64,000 nt of DNA from JBQSUQ01 sp052384575 (lineage in GTDB: Bacteria; Pseudomonadota; Gammaproteobacteria; Enterobacterales; Pasteurellaceae): the NCBI GenBank assembly GCA_052384575.1, contig JBQSUQ010000012.1; one strand, written 5' to 3'. Positions within the stretch are counted from its first letter, which is position 1, and every line of letters starts with the position of its first letter. Both the position numbers and the translations under genes were made by a program. Below are positions 18,207 to 27,128 of this stretch, piece by piece. A model generated the notes under the pieces. The model searched no databases. It was not told where the DNA came from and saw only the letters and a list, made by a program, of their open reading frames with translations.

Positions 18207-18835
18207 TGAAAAAAATTCTCTTTTTTTTCACCGCACTTTTTATGTGGCAGCAAACGGCATTGGCTCATCCTCATGCCTTTATTAGTATGCAGACTAAACC
18301 TCTAGTGGAAAACAATCAGCTAATTGGTTTTTCGCTGCAATGGTTGTTGGATGAAGCGAGTTCTGCAGAAGTTCTGTATGATTTCCAATTGGCTCAGGAT
18401 GATGAAAAAGCCAAGAAAGAGATGGCAGAAAATATTATCAAAAATGTGATTGCTGAGCATTATTTTAGCTATCTGTATGATAAAAAAGGAAATAAAGTCA
18501 AATATACCTCTCAGCCTAAAAATTATGGTTTAAAAGCGGTTGGTAACCAAATTGCCTATTACTTTGATTTCTTTTTATCTAAACCTCAGGCGTTGGTGGA
18601 TAATCAGTTAACTTTTATGGTGTATGATCCCACTTATTATGTTGCCATGTTTTATGATGCTCAAAGTGCGGTTGATTTTTCGCCACTTCCTTCAAATTGT
18701 GAAGGCAAATTAATTCATCAGCAAGTGGATGAAAAAACAGAAAAATATGCGTCATCTTTGGATAAAACACAAAAAGAGGCGGATTTCTCATTAGGCGTGT
18801 TATTTGCGCAAAAAGTGATAATTCAATGCAAATAA
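18206..18835 (+). CDS. DUF1007 periplasmic protein, partner of NicO metal exporter
   Basis: This exported protein of 209 residues has a signal peptide (about 1-20, cut after ALA) directly followed by HPHAFI. That N-terminal His-x-His typically coordinates metal in DUF1007 proteins. The family is almost always encoded with a NicO-type permease, as here, where the two genes overlap by 10 bases. A role as a periplasmic nickel, cobalt or zinc-handling partner is inferred from this pairing. It overlaps ribE by one base at the other end. An uptake sequence near the start encodes TAL residues in the signal peptide. Confidence 0.85.
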   Translation: MKKILFFFTALFMWQQTALAHPHAFISMQTKPLVENNQLIGFSLQWLLDEASSAEVLYDFQLAQDDEKAKKEMAENIIKNVIAEHYFSYLYDKKGNKVKYTSQPKNYGLKAVGNQIAYYFDFFLSKPQALVDNQLTFMVYDPTYYVAMFYDAQSAVDFSPLPSNCEGKLIHQQVDEKTEKYASSLDKTQKEADFSLGVLFAQKVIIQCK

Positions 18836-19818
18836 AAAAATATCGATTAGTTGTATTATTGTGCCTGTTGATTGCAGGCATTTGCTTTTTATTCCCTTTG
18901 TTATTTCAACAGGTTGTAGGTTGGCAAAAGGATATTAATCAATTGCTTTCACAACAACTACATCAAATTAAGCAAGAACCTATTTCCGCTGGCATTGGTT
19001 TAGTAGCAGCGAGTTTTCTATATGGTGTGTTTCATGCTTTAGGCCCAGGGCATGGTAAGTTTATTATCACGAGCTATTTATCTACACATCAATCCAAATT
19101 AGCAACCAGTATGCGGCTAACTTTTTTATCTTCATTAATGCAAGGTATTGTAGCGATTGCTGCTACTTCGATTATTGTGGTGCTGCTTAACCTTTCTTCT
19201 GCGCAATTTAAAACAAGCCAGCTTTGGTTGGAACGTGTGGCGTACGGCTTAATTTTTTTATTGGGTTTACAATGGTTGTGGCAAGCCATTAAAAATGTGC
19301 TATCACAGAAAGGTAAACCGAAAATTCGTGCCATTCAGCCAATTTCTCAAGCGCAACTATCTAAAAGTGCGGTGAAAAATCCACAAGTTTTTCATCAGCA
19401 TAGTGAAAACTGTGCGTGCGGTCACCAACATTTGCCTAATTCTGTTCAGCTTGAGGGAATTACTGATTTTAAATCACAATGTTTAGTCATTTTCAGTATT
19501 GGCATGCGCCCTTGTACTGGTGCGATTTTTATTTTATTTCTTTCTTATATGCTTGATCTTTATTGGTGGGGGATGTTAGCCACAATGGCAATGGCATTAG
19601 GAACGGGAATTACTTTGTCGAGTTTTGCATTATTAGTGCAATATGCGCGACAAACTGCGGTTAAATTAGGTAAATGGTATGTTTCGCCACAGTTTAAACA
19701 ACATATCCCAAGCATTGTGAAATTGATTTTTGCTTTACTATTAATGGGATTTGCATTAAGCCTAATGTACGCCACAACCTTGCAAAGTAGTGGCGGGGCA
19801 TTGTTGTTGGGAAGGTAA
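18826..19818 (+). CDS. NicO-family nickel/cobalt (or zinc) efflux permease
   Basis: This inner-membrane protein of 330 residues has six to seven hydrophobic segments. NicO/RcnA-type hallmarks are GVFHALGPGHGK (about 66-77), with its conserved histidines, and GMRPCTGAIFILF (about 226-238). Between them is a histidine- and cysteine-rich hydrophilic loop (HQHSENCACGHQH, about 182-200), a likely metal sensor or donor site. It overlaps the DUF1007 gene by 10 bases and so forms a coupled pair. Direction (efflux) and metal are family-based; nothing in the sequence separates nickel from cobalt. Confidence 0.88.
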   Translation: MQIKKYRLVVLLCLLIAGICFLFPLLFQQVVGWQKDINQLLSQQLHQIKQEPISAGIGLVAASFLYGVFHALGPGHGKFIITSYLSTHQSKLATSMRLTFLSSLMQGIVAIAATSIIVVLLNLSSAQFKTSQLWLERVAYGLIFLLGLQWLWQAIKNVLSQKGKPKIRAIQPISQAQLSKSAVKNPQVFHQHSENCACGHQHLPNSVQLEGITDFKSQCLVIFSIGMRPCTGAIFILFLSYMLDLYWWGMLATMAMALGTGITLSSFALLVQYARQTAVKLGKWYVSPQFKQHIPSIVKLIFALLLMGFALSLMYATTLQSSGGALLLGR

Positions 19819-19828
19819 ACTTCCCAAC
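19806..19828 (+). terminator. Hairpin at the end of the NicO gene
   Basis: A 9-bp stem (19806-19814 with 19820-19828) includes the stop codon in its loop region. No strong T-run follows, so termination may be weak or the hairpin may protect the mRNA end. Confidence 0.5.
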
Positions 19829-19841
19829 AGATTGGGATTAT

Positions 19842-21080
19842 TTATGATTGAAATAATTTGTTATATTTCTGCGTTAAAATCTCTTTCTCAACATCAAATT
19901 TAATTTCTTCCATTGCTCTTTCTAATGAAAGTTGCGCCATTTTTTGCGCTTCAATGGCTATTTCATGATGTGAGTTATTTATAGCAATACTAGCTAATAC
20001 TTTTTGTATTGTGAGATTCACTTCGATGATATTGATACCATCTCGCGCAATAGGCCAAAAACCATTTCTAATTAATTTACCATAGTCAAAAGGTTTTATG
20101 GACAAACGGTTATAATCAGGTTTATCCTCTTGGGGTGTGACTTTTTCTGATAGCAAGGACATCATTCTTGTCATCACATTAATAGCTGTTCCCGGATCAT
20201 TTACAGCAGGTGATAATGCACGTTGTGCAACTTCACTTAGTACAATAAATCCCCAAGAGGGATCTTGCTCAAAAGTTCTTTCTGTTGAGTGAATAAAACA
20301 TGCTTTAAATGCTTTGTCATCAGGAATTGTTTTTTCTGCGTAATAGAGAATCGTATGAGGTGTAATTAATTCGCCTGGTCGAACATTAATATGGAGATTA
20401 CAATCATGATTTTCAGCCAGTTTTTGTAATGTCTGCATATTAATATGGGTGAGATAGCCTGTAAATTCAGCATATGTAGGCAGATTTTTAGATATCATAT
20501 CCACATTGCTTGTGGCTCCCATTGTTGGGCTATTCCAATGGTTTTCCAAAGATAATCTGGTGGCATTTTCGATTTTTGTTAATGTATTCCCTAAACGACC
20601 AAGTTGAGATAAGGTATAAACCCATTTAATTAAAGTAATAATTAAATAAATAAGTACAGCAACCGTACTAATAAATAAAACAAAATGTCCATTTTGCTCG
20701 TAGAATCCCATACTTAATGCTGTTTTAGCAATAATGGCGTAAATAAAAGCACAAATAAAGCTACTAATAGCTGTTCTTGTGCTTTGATCATCAACGACTA
20801 AATCGATAGCTCTTGGTGTTGCGCCATTTGTTACTGCAGAATAGGCTGAAACCATGATCGATAATGAAAAGGTGGTTACAGCTAGCATACTTGAGGCAAT
20901 AATATTTAATAGGTCATGTAAGACTTTGTCTGGAATCCCTGGCAGTATATTTTTATCAGGAATTTGAGCACCTAATCTCAATAAAAAGACAAATAAAATG
21001 GTGACTATGGTCCAATAACTTGGTGTAATCCATAACTGATTGCTCGGTTTTTTGAGCATGAGTAGCCATTTATAGAACAT
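19842..21080 (-). CDS. DUF2254 family membrane protein
   Basis: This protein of 412 residues has four hydrophobic segments in the first 170 residues (about 20-36, 57-80, 105-125, 132-155) and a soluble C-terminal domain. The phrase RALSPAVNDPGTAINVM near 283-299 is the family signature of DUF2254. The function is unknown. It lies 12 bases after nth on the same strand and therefore probably forms the last gene of the rsx-nth operon. I do not recall it at this place in the H. influenzae Rd reference, so it may be an acquired or variably lost gene; this needs a genome comparison. Confidence 0.8.
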   Translation of the reverse strand: MFYKWLLMLKKPSNQLWITPSYWTIVTILFVFLLRLGAQIPDKNILPGIPDKVLHDLLNIIASSMLAVTTFSLSIMVSAYSAVTNGATPRAIDLVVDDQSTRTAISSFICAFIYAIIAKTALSMGFYEQNGHFVLFISTVAVLIYLIITLIKWVYTLSQLGRLGNTLTKIENATRLSLENHWNSPTMGATSNVDMISKNLPTYAEFTGYLTHINMQTLQKLAENHDCNLHINVRPGELITPHTILYYAEKTIPDDKAFKACFIHSTERTFEQDPSWGFIVLSEVAQRALSPAVNDPGTAINVMTRMMSLLSEKVTPQEDKPDYNRLSIKPFDYGKLIRNGFWPIARDGINIIEVNLTIQKVLASIAINNSHHEIAIEAQKMAQLSLERAMEEIKFDVEKEILTQKYNKLFQS

Positions 21081-21092
21081 GAAAATACCCCA

Positions 21093-21728
21093 TTAACATT
21101 CCGTCTTTTCTTTAAATTCGCATAAATCTTCAATAATACAGGAGCCGCATCTTGGTTTACGGGCAATACAAGTGTAACGTCCATGTAAGATCAACCAATG
21201 ATGAACATCGACTTTAAATTCTTCAGGAACAACTTTAAGCAGTTTTTCTTCTACTTTCACCACATCTTTTCCGGGAGCGAAATTCGTGCGGTTGGAAACG
21301 CGGAAAATATGGGTATCAACAGCGATAGTTGGGTGACCAAAAGCAGTATTTAGCACTACATTCGCTGTTTTACGACCTACTCCCGCTAGTGCTTCAAGGG
21401 CTTCGCGGTTTTCAGGCACCTGACCATTGTGTTTTTCAATTAAGTCTTTACAGGTTTTGATAATATTTTCTGCTTTGCTATTAAATAAACCAATAGTTTT
21501 GATGTATTCTTTTAATCCATCAACGCCGAGTGCATAAATGGCTTCGGGTGTATTGGCAACGGGAAATAATTTGTCTGTTGCTTTATTCACGCCTTTATCT
21601 GTGGCTTGAGCGGATAAAATGACTGCAATAAGCAATTCAAATGGCGTGCTGAAGTTAAGCTCTGTTGTTGGATGCGGATTTTGATCGCGTAAGCGCGTTA
21701 AAATTTCAATGCGTTTTTGTTTATTCAT
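21093..21728 (-). CDS. nth: Endonuclease III, base-excision DNA glycosylase/AP lyase
   Basis: Nth removes oxidised pyrimidines from DNA and cleaves the abasic site. The 211-residue protein has the helix-hairpin-helix (LAGVGRKTANVVLNTAFG, around residues 113-130) with the catalytic lysine in GRKTA. The catalytic aspartate is in AVDTHIFRV near 138. The C-terminal iron-sulfur cluster ligands are C-x6-C-x2-C-x5-C (CIARKPRCGSCIIEDLC). Length matches E. coli Nth. Its start overlaps the rsxE stop by 4 bases, the classic rsxE-nth coupling in gammaproteobacteria. Confidence 0.96.
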   Translation of the reverse strand: MNKQKRIEILTRLRDQNPHPTTELNFSTPFELLIAVILSAQATDKGVNKATDKLFPVANTPEAIYALGVDGLKEYIKTIGLFNSKAENIIKTCKDLIEKHNGQVPENREALEALAGVGRKTANVVLNTAFGHPTIAVDTHIFRVSNRTNFAPGKDVVKVEEKLLKVVPEEFKVDVHHWLILHGRYTCIARKPRCGSCIIEDLCEFKEKTEC

Positions 21729-22375
21729 TTTTTCTGATCCAACTTATTTTTGCATGCCAAAATAATACCTAAACCGATGAAGGCTCCTGGTGGTAAAATG
21801 GCTAACAATAAATGATTTTCTTGATGGAATAGTTCGATTCTCAGTACTTTTGCCCAATCCCCCAACAATAAATGGATACCATCAAATAAGGTGCCATTGC
21901 CCAAAATTTCACGTAATGCACCAAGTAGAACAAGACTTAATGTCATCCCTAAGCCCATTGCAAAGCCATCAAAGGCAGAATGAATAACGGTATTTTTACT
22001 AGCAAAGGCTTCTGCTCGTCCAATAACAATACAGTTTGTTACAATTAAGGGAATAAAAATGCCCAAGGATTGATAGAGATTATAAGTATAGGCATTCATT
22101 AATAATTGGACAGTGGTTACCATTGTAGCGATAACCATCACATAAATTGGGATACGAATTTCATAAGGAATTTGTTTGCGGAATAGGGAAACAATGGTAT
22201 TGGTGCAAACTAATACCACAAGGGTTGCAATGCCTAATCCCAGTGCATTAGTGACGGAATTTGAGACCGCGAGCAAGGGACATAAACCTAATAATTGCAC
22301 AATCGCAGGGTTATTACGCCATAGCCCTTGGCTTAATAAATCTGACCAGATACTTTTTTCTGTTTGTTCAGTCAT
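21725..22375 (-). CDS. rsxE: Electron-transport complex subunit RsxE/RnfE
   Basis: This is an integral membrane subunit of the Rnf/Rsx complex, which couples NADH-ferredoxin electron flow to ion transport and in E. coli keeps SoxR reduced. It has 216 residues and six hydrophobic segments; it is related to RsxA (shared LLGLCPLLAVS near the start and a later IPLIVTNCIVIGRAE, the cysteine-bearing repeat). It overlaps nth by 4 bases and is followed upstream by rsxG after 39 bases containing an uptake sequence. Confidence 0.95.
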   Translation of the reverse strand: MTEQTEKSIWSDLLSQGLWRNNPAIVQLLGLCPLLAVSNSVTNALGLGIATLVVLVCTNTIVSLFRKQIPYEIRIPIYVMVIATMVTTVQLLMNAYTYNLYQSLGIFIPLIVTNCIVIGRAEAFASKNTVIHSAFDGFAMGLGMTLSLVLLGALREILGNGTLFDGIHLLLGDWAKVLRIELFHQENHLLLAILPPGAFIGLGIILACKNKLDQKK

Positions 22376-22414
22376 ATAAAACTCATTAAAAATTGTCTTT
22401 TTTTCACCGCACTT

Positions 22415-23017
22415 TTAAGGTTGTGGCGATGAGGTTTGTTCTATTTTGAGAATTTCTAAAGCGCTACGTTTTACTTGATTAACAACAGCGCGTGGCGTAA
22501 TCGTGGCGCCAGCAAATTGGTCAAACTGACCGCCATCTTTTTTTACTGCCCAATCTTGTAAGTTATCCTCATGGATTTTTTTATGGTTAAAGCTCAGGAT
22601 CCAATTTGATACTCGGGTTTCGATTTTATCGCCTAACCCCGGTGTTTCTTTGTGTTCAAGTACGCGAACGCCCAATACTTCGCCCTGTGGTGTGATTCCC
22701 ATTAATAAGCGAATATTGCCAGAATAGCCATCAGGTGCGGTGCTTTCTACCAAATAAGCTGTTTTCTTGCCCGCTAAAAGTGCGGTGCAAATTTTTTGAA
22801 TTTGTGGGTTATTGGGTTGCTCACAATTTTGCATAACAGGATTGTCAAAATAATGTTGAGGGATAATTTCTAGCAATAAAGCTTGCTGTTGCTTGGCAAT
22901 TTCATCCTCGATTTTCGTTTTTGTCAGACGATAAACACCCGTTGAAATAGCGGTGCAAATTAATGCTACTAAACCTAACAATAAGCCATATTTAGACGAA
23001 ATTTTACCGATGTTCAT
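22415..23017 (-). CDS. rsxG: Electron-transport complex subunit RsxG/RnfG (FMN protein)
   Basis: A single N-terminal membrane anchor (about 10-30) precedes a periplasmic FMN-binding domain, 200 residues in all. The covalent flavin attachment motif is FAGATITPRAV near 167-177, where the threonine is linked to FMN. The preceding GVRVLEHKETPGLGDKI is the conserved family loop. The start overlaps the rsxD stop by one base. Confidence 0.95.
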   Translation of the reverse strand: MNIGKISSKYGLLLGLVALICTAISTGVYRLTKTKIEDEIAKQQQALLLEIIPQHYFDNPVMQNCEQPNNPQIQKICTALLAGKKTAYLVESTAPDGYSGNIRLLMGITPQGEVLGVRVLEHKETPGLGDKIETRVSNWILSFNHKKIHEDNLQDWAVKKDGGQFDQFAGATITPRAVVNQVKRSALEILKIEQTSSPQP

Positions 23018-24087
23018 TATTTTCTCCCTAAATGACCACTAACTCTTGGACGAGTGTATTGATCGATAAATGGCACACAAATATTGGCTAATAAAACGGC
23101 AAATGCCACGCCATCAGGGTAATTGCCATAGTAGCGAATTAAATACACAAGTAAGCCAACCAAAGCACCAAATATGAGTTTTCCTTTTGGTGTGATAGAG
23201 GCGGTAACGGGATCGGTTGCAATGAAAAATGCACCGAACATCATCGCACCGCTGAGCAATTGAGCCTGAGAAGATAGCACTTTTGAACCGATAATGACTT
23301 CTGTGCCGAAACTAAATAATGCAAAGCTGATCAACATCGCAACAGGAATTTGCCAATGGATGATTTTTTTCCAAATAAGGAATACCCCCCCCAATGCAAA
23401 GGCTAAATTCACTTGCCACCAACCTAATCCAAACTCAAAGGCATTGTTGAAAAGCGGTTGTTTGATTAAATCATAATGTAGTACATCAGGATTGCCCATT
23501 TTATACAGGGTTTTTGCATTATCTAACGGGGTTGCTGCTGTTAAACCATCAATAGATTGCGCTAATTGGCTTAAGCTAAAACCATCGGTGGTGGAGCCTG
23601 AGAAAATGAGGCTTAGGCTATCGGCGAATGTTGGAGGTTCATTCAGCAAGCTGATCGGTGGCATCCAAGATGTCATTTGGACAGGAAATGAAACCAGTAA
23701 TACGACATAGCCAACCATGGCTGGATTAAATAAGTTTTGTCCTAAGCCGCCATAAACATGTTTACCTAAAATAACCGCGCTGAAGGTACCAATAAGTACA
23801 ATCCAATAAGGCGCGTAAGGGGGAATTGCTATTGCCAAAATAAGTGCGGTTAAAATTACGCTAAAATCAGCCACATAAAATAGGGTAGGCTTACGGCGCA
23901 ATTTAGTTACTATAAGTTCTAAAAAAATGGCAAAGCTGAGTGCTAGAGTGGTTTGCAATAACACGCCAAAACCAAAAAAGTAAATTAATGTTGCTAAAGC
24001 GGGGAGCATTGCAACGATAACCCACAACATAATGCGTGCGGTTAATTTACCTGAATGACTGTGTGGTGAACTGGTTATTCTAAACAT
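23017..24087 (-). CDS. rsxD: Electron-transport complex subunit RsxD/RnfD (FMN protein)
   Basis: This is a membrane subunit with covalently bound FMN, 356 residues and about nine hydrophobic segments. The likely flavin attachment site is in FSGSTTDGFS near 178-187. GLGQNLFNPAMVGYVVLLVSFP around 114-135 and MMFGAFFIATDPVTASITPKG near 278-298 are conserved family blocks. The gene contains a run of eight G on its coding strand (23385-23392), in frame at Leu-Gly-Gly-Val. It lies between rsxC (9 bases away) and rsxG (1-base overlap). Confidence 0.95.
   Translation of the reverse strand: MFRITSSPHSHSGKLTARIMLWVIVAMLPALATLIYFFGFGVLLQTTLALSFAIFLELIVTKLRRKPTLFYVADFSVILTALILAIAIPPYAPYWIVLIGTFSAVILGKHVYGGLGQNLFNPAMVGYVVLLVSFPVQMTSWMPPISLLNEPPTFADSLSLIFSGSTTDGFSLSQLAQSIDGLTAATPLDNAKTLYKMGNPDVLHYDLIKQPLFNNAFEFGLGWWQVNLAFALGGVFLIWKKIIHWQIPVAMLISFALFSFGTEVIIGSKVLSSQAQLLSGAMMFGAFFIATDPVTASITPKGKLIFGALVGLLVYLIRYYGNYPDGVAFAVLLANICVPFIDQYTRPRVSGHLGRK
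23385..23392 (-). repeat. Run of eight G (coding strand) in rsxD
   Basis: A homopolymer of eight C on the plus strand lies inside rsxD. The frame is intact at this length. Confidence 0.9.
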
Positions 24088-24096
24088 ATTTACTCA

Positions 24097-26538
24097 TTAT
24101 TTTCTTTCTGTCTGTGCTTGTTGCGCTAATTTTTTCGCTTTAGCTCGCGCGATAGCAGCGGCAACCGCAGCTTTTTTCGGATCAACTTCGCTTTCAGTCG
24201 GTTGTTCGTTTGATGCATTTTCAGCTTGTTGCGCTAATTTCTTCGCTTTAGCTCGCGCAATAGCAGCGGCAACCGCTGCTTTTTTCGGATCAACTTCGTT
24301 GTCAGTCGGTTGTTCGTTTGGTGTATTTTCAGCTTGTTGCGCTAATTTCTTCGCTTTGGCGCGTGCAATAGCAGCGGCAACCGCTGCTTTTTTCGGATCA
24401 ACTTCGCTTTCAGTCGGTTGTTCGTTTGATGTAGTTTCAGCTTGTTGCGCTAATTTCTTCGCTTTGGCACGCGCAATAGCGGCGGCAACCGCTGCTTTTT
24501 TCGGATCAACTTCGTTTTCCGCAGGCTGTTCGTTTGATGTAGTTTCAGCTTGTTGCGCTAATTTCTTCGCTTTGGCACGTGCAATAGCGGCGGCAACCGC
24601 TGCTTTTTTCGGATCAACTTCGTTTTCCGCAAGCTGTTCGCTTGATGTAGTTTCAGCTTGTTGTGCTAATTTCTTCGCTTTAGCTCGCGCAATAGCGGCG
24701 GCAACCGCAGCTTTTTTCGGATCAACTTCGCTTTCAGCTGGATGTTCGTTTGATGCATTTTCAGCTTGTTGCGCTAATTTCTTCGCTTTGGCACGCGCAA
24801 TAGCGGCGGCAACAGTGGCTTTTTTATCATCAAGTGCGGTGGAATTTTGCGACGTTTTTTCTGATGAATTGAGTTCGCTGTTTGTTTCCTGTTGTGCTTG
24901 TTGACGTGCTAAGCGGCGAGCTTTACGTTCTGCCATTAACTCTGTATTATCAGGTAGCACTTCACCTTTTTCGCCAACAATTGTTTTAACCGCTTGATTT
25001 TCATTAGCTTGTTTCGCTTTTAAACGTGCCAAAGCAGCTTTGACAGGATCTTCGCCATTACTTGCTGCGACTTCTTCACGACGATTAGCTGCGGCACGTT
25101 GCGCCCTTGCTTTACGTGCTTGTTCTTCTTTTTCTAACCGCGCTTGTCGTGCTTCAAAACGAATTTTTGCTTCTTCTGCTTTTTTCGCTTTTTCTGCAAT
25201 ATCCCAGATTTTCGCTTTTTCTTGGCGGAAATATTGAATAAGCGGGATGTGGCTTGGGCAAACATAGGCACAAATGCCACATTCAATGCAGTCCATTAAT
25301 TGATGTTGTTCAGATTTATCATGTTCTTCTGCACGAGCAAACCAATAGAGTTGCTGTGGCATTAAATGCACAGGACAAGCATCCGAACAAGCAGAACAAC
25401 GAATACAAGATTGTTCTGCAGGAGGTGGTGCATATTCAAAATGGTCTGGAGCAAGAATACAGTTAGCCAATTTTGTGATGGGCGCGGCTAAATTAGGGAG
25501 TGCTAATCCCATCATTGGCCCGCCTAAATACACAGGGAAGCGTTCATCCGTTTGGTAGCCAACTTGTTGCAATAATTGATTAATTGGCGTACCTAAGCGA
25601 ACCCAAAGGTTACCTTTATTTACAACTTTATCGCCAGTTAAGGTCACGACTCGTTCAATTAAGGGTTCATCATCAATGACTGCTCGTTTGATCGCAAAAA
25701 CGGTGCCTACATTTTGCATCATTACACCAATGCTAGACGCGCGTTGACCATTGGGCACTTCCATACCTGTTAGCACATAAATTAATCGGTCAGAATCGCC
25801 TGAAGGATATTTAGTTGGGATGACTCGAACCTCAATATCATCTGCCCCTTGTAATGCTTTTTGTAAGGCAGAAATGGCTTCTGGTTTGTTGTCTTCAACC
25901 GCAATAACAATTTTTTCTGGGCGTAGAATATAGCGTAAAATGCGAGATCCTTCGATAATTTCGTCGGCGTAATCACGCATTAAACGATCATCACAGGTGA
26001 TATAGGGTTCACATTCGGCACCATTAATAATTAACAGTTTTATTTTATGTTGTGCAGAATGTATTTTGGCAGCAGTTGGGAACACTGCGCCACCTAAGCC
26101 TGCTACGCCAGCTTGATAAATTCGATCAATCAATTGCTCAGCAGAATGGGTAAAAAAGTCTTCAATAGGTTGTTGTTCACGCCAACGATCTTCGCCATCC
26201 GCTTGAATATGAACGCATAATTCCGATAGACCTGAAGGATGAGCTGCTACATAGGGCGCAATATCAATCACTGTGCCAGATGTTGGGCTATGAACAGGCA
26301 AAGCGCGTAAGCCTTCACCTTGTGTTAAAGGCTGACCTTTTAGTACTTTATCACCAACCTTGACCAATAAATTGCCCGCTTGTCCTGAATGTTGTTTAAC
26401 AGGAACATAGAAATCGTTGCTTAAAAGTGCGGTCTTAATTGGCTGAGAATTGGATTGCGATTTCATATCGGGTAAATGCAAGCCACCCTCAAAATCCCAT
26501 AATTTGCCTGAATTGTAGCGAGTTAATACATCTGTCAT
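24097..26538 (-). CDS. rsxC: Electron-transport complex subunit RsxC/RnfC with repeat tail
   Basis: This is the NADH- and FMN-binding, iron-sulfur subunit of the Rnf/Rsx complex. Domains in order: an RnfC barrel-like N-terminus, the NADH/FMN region (GLGGAVFPTAAK about 150-161, LLINGAECEPYITCDDR near 173-189), two 4Fe-4S motifs (CIRCSACSDACP and CIECGICAYVCP, about 380-435), and then an Ala/Lys-rich tail. The tail ends in seven copies of a 36-residue unit. The start at 26538 follows GGGAG; the frame five codons earlier is rejected because it would overlap rsxB. The length of 813 is similar to other Haemophilus RnfC proteins, as I recall. Confidence 0.95.
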   Translation of the reverse strand: MTDVLTRYNSGKLWDFEGGLHLPDMKSQSNSQPIKTALLSNDFYVPVKQHSGQAGNLLVKVGDKVLKGQPLTQGEGLRALPVHSPTSGTVIDIAPYVAAHPSGLSELCVHIQADGEDRWREQQPIEDFFTHSAEQLIDRIYQAGVAGLGGAVFPTAAKIHSAQHKIKLLIINGAECEPYITCDDRLMRDYADEIIEGSRILRYILRPEKIVIAVEDNKPEAISALQKALQGADDIEVRVIPTKYPSGDSDRLIYVLTGMEVPNGQRASSIGVMMQNVGTVFAIKRAVIDDEPLIERVVTLTGDKVVNKGNLWVRLGTPINQLLQQVGYQTDERFPVYLGGPMMGLALPNLAAPITKLANCILAPDHFEYAPPPAEQSCIRCSACSDACPVHLMPQQLYWFARAEEHDKSEQHQLMDCIECGICAYVCPSHIPLIQYFRQEKAKIWDIAEKAKKAEEAKIRFEARQARLEKEEQARKARAQRAAANRREEVAASNGEDPVKAALARLKAKQANENQAVKTIVGEKGEVLPDNTELMAERKARRLARQQAQQETNSELNSSEKTSQNSTALDDKKATVAAAIARAKAKKLAQQAENASNEHPAESEVDPKKAAVAAAIARAKAKKLAQQAETTSSEQLAENEVDPKKAAVAAAIARAKAKKLAQQAETTSNEQPAENEVDPKKAAVAAAIARAKAKKLAQQAETTSNEQPTESEVDPKKAAVAAAIARAKAKKLAQQAENTPNEQPTDNEVDPKKAAVAAAIARAKAKKLAQQAENASNEQPTESEVDPKKAAVAAAIARAKAKKLAQQAQTERK
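24105..24832 (-). repeat. 108-bp tandem repeats in the rsxC 3' end
   Basis: About six and a half to seven units of exactly 108 bp, each encoding EVDPKKAAVAAAIARAKAKK followed by LAQQAE and a variable linker. Seven ARAKAKKLAQQA cores can be counted. Units differ mainly in the linker (NASNEQPTES, TTSNEQPAEN and similar). The unit is a multiple of three, so copy-number change alters length but not frame. Confidence 0.92.
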
Positions 26539-26539
26539 T

Positions 26540-27127
26540 TTATTCTCCCACAACCCATTTTTTCTGTCCGTCAGTAGTATTCATAATTGGAATCACTTGT
26601 TTCGGATCGATTTTCCAATGCCAATTTTCTAATTTTTCTTCAACTTTAATCATATGAATACAGTCTGTTGGGCAAGGCGCTACGCAAAGTTCACAACCAG
26701 TGCATAGGTCAGCAATGACAGTATGCATTGCTTTGTTGGTGCCAATAATAGCATCCACAGGGCAGGCCTGAATGCATTTAGTGCAACCAATGCACATAGC
26801 TTCATCAATCCAAGCTACTTTGACTTCAGGTGCGGCATCGCCTTCAATATGAGGCGCATCAACCCCCATTAATTCTGCAATTTTAACTACTAAAGGCTGA
26901 CCGCCGGGAACACATTTGGTAATTTCATCGCCATTAGCAATGGCTTCTGCATAGGGTTTACAACCAGGATAACCGCATTGTCCGCATTGGCTTTGAGGTA
27001 ATAATTCATCAATTTTTTCGACAATGGGATCGGCTTCAACCTTTAATTTTATCGACGCAAAGCCTAATATTGCACCGAAAATCAATGCCAAAATAGCGAC
27101 AGCAATGAAAATATAATAAATACTCAT
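26540..27127 (-). CDS. rsxB: Electron-transport complex subunit RsxB/RnfB (ferredoxin)
   Basis: This is a membrane-anchored iron-sulfur protein of 195 residues. The N-terminal helix (about 5-25) is followed by a CGQCGYPGC cluster motif (about 48-56) and two 2[4Fe-4S] ferredoxin motifs, CIGCTKCIQACP and CTGCELCVAPCP, near 112-153. It feeds electrons within the Rsx complex. The start is one base after the rsxA stop and rsxC begins one base after its end, so the three are tightly coupled. Confidence 0.96.
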   Translation of the reverse strand: MSIYYIFIAVAILALIFGAILGFASIKLKVEADPIVEKIDELLPQSQCGQCGYPGCKPYAEAIANGDEITKCVPGGQPLVVKIAELMGVDAPHIEGDAAPEVKVAWIDEAMCIGCTKCIQACPVDAIIGTNKAMHTVIADLCTGCELCVAPCPTDCIHMIKVEEKLENWHWKIDPKQVIPIMNTTDGQKKWVVGE

Positions 27128-27128
27128 C

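Noticed and set aside
24105..24832. Regular repeats resembling a CRISPR array
   Set aside because: The repeats are coding, in frame and contiguous with rsxC, with no unique spacers between short direct repeats and no cas genes nearby.
24299..24904. A 201-codon open frame antisense to rsxC
   Set aside because: It mirrors the 108-bp repeat array; its repeats are the reverse of the Ala/Lys units and it has no ribosome site.
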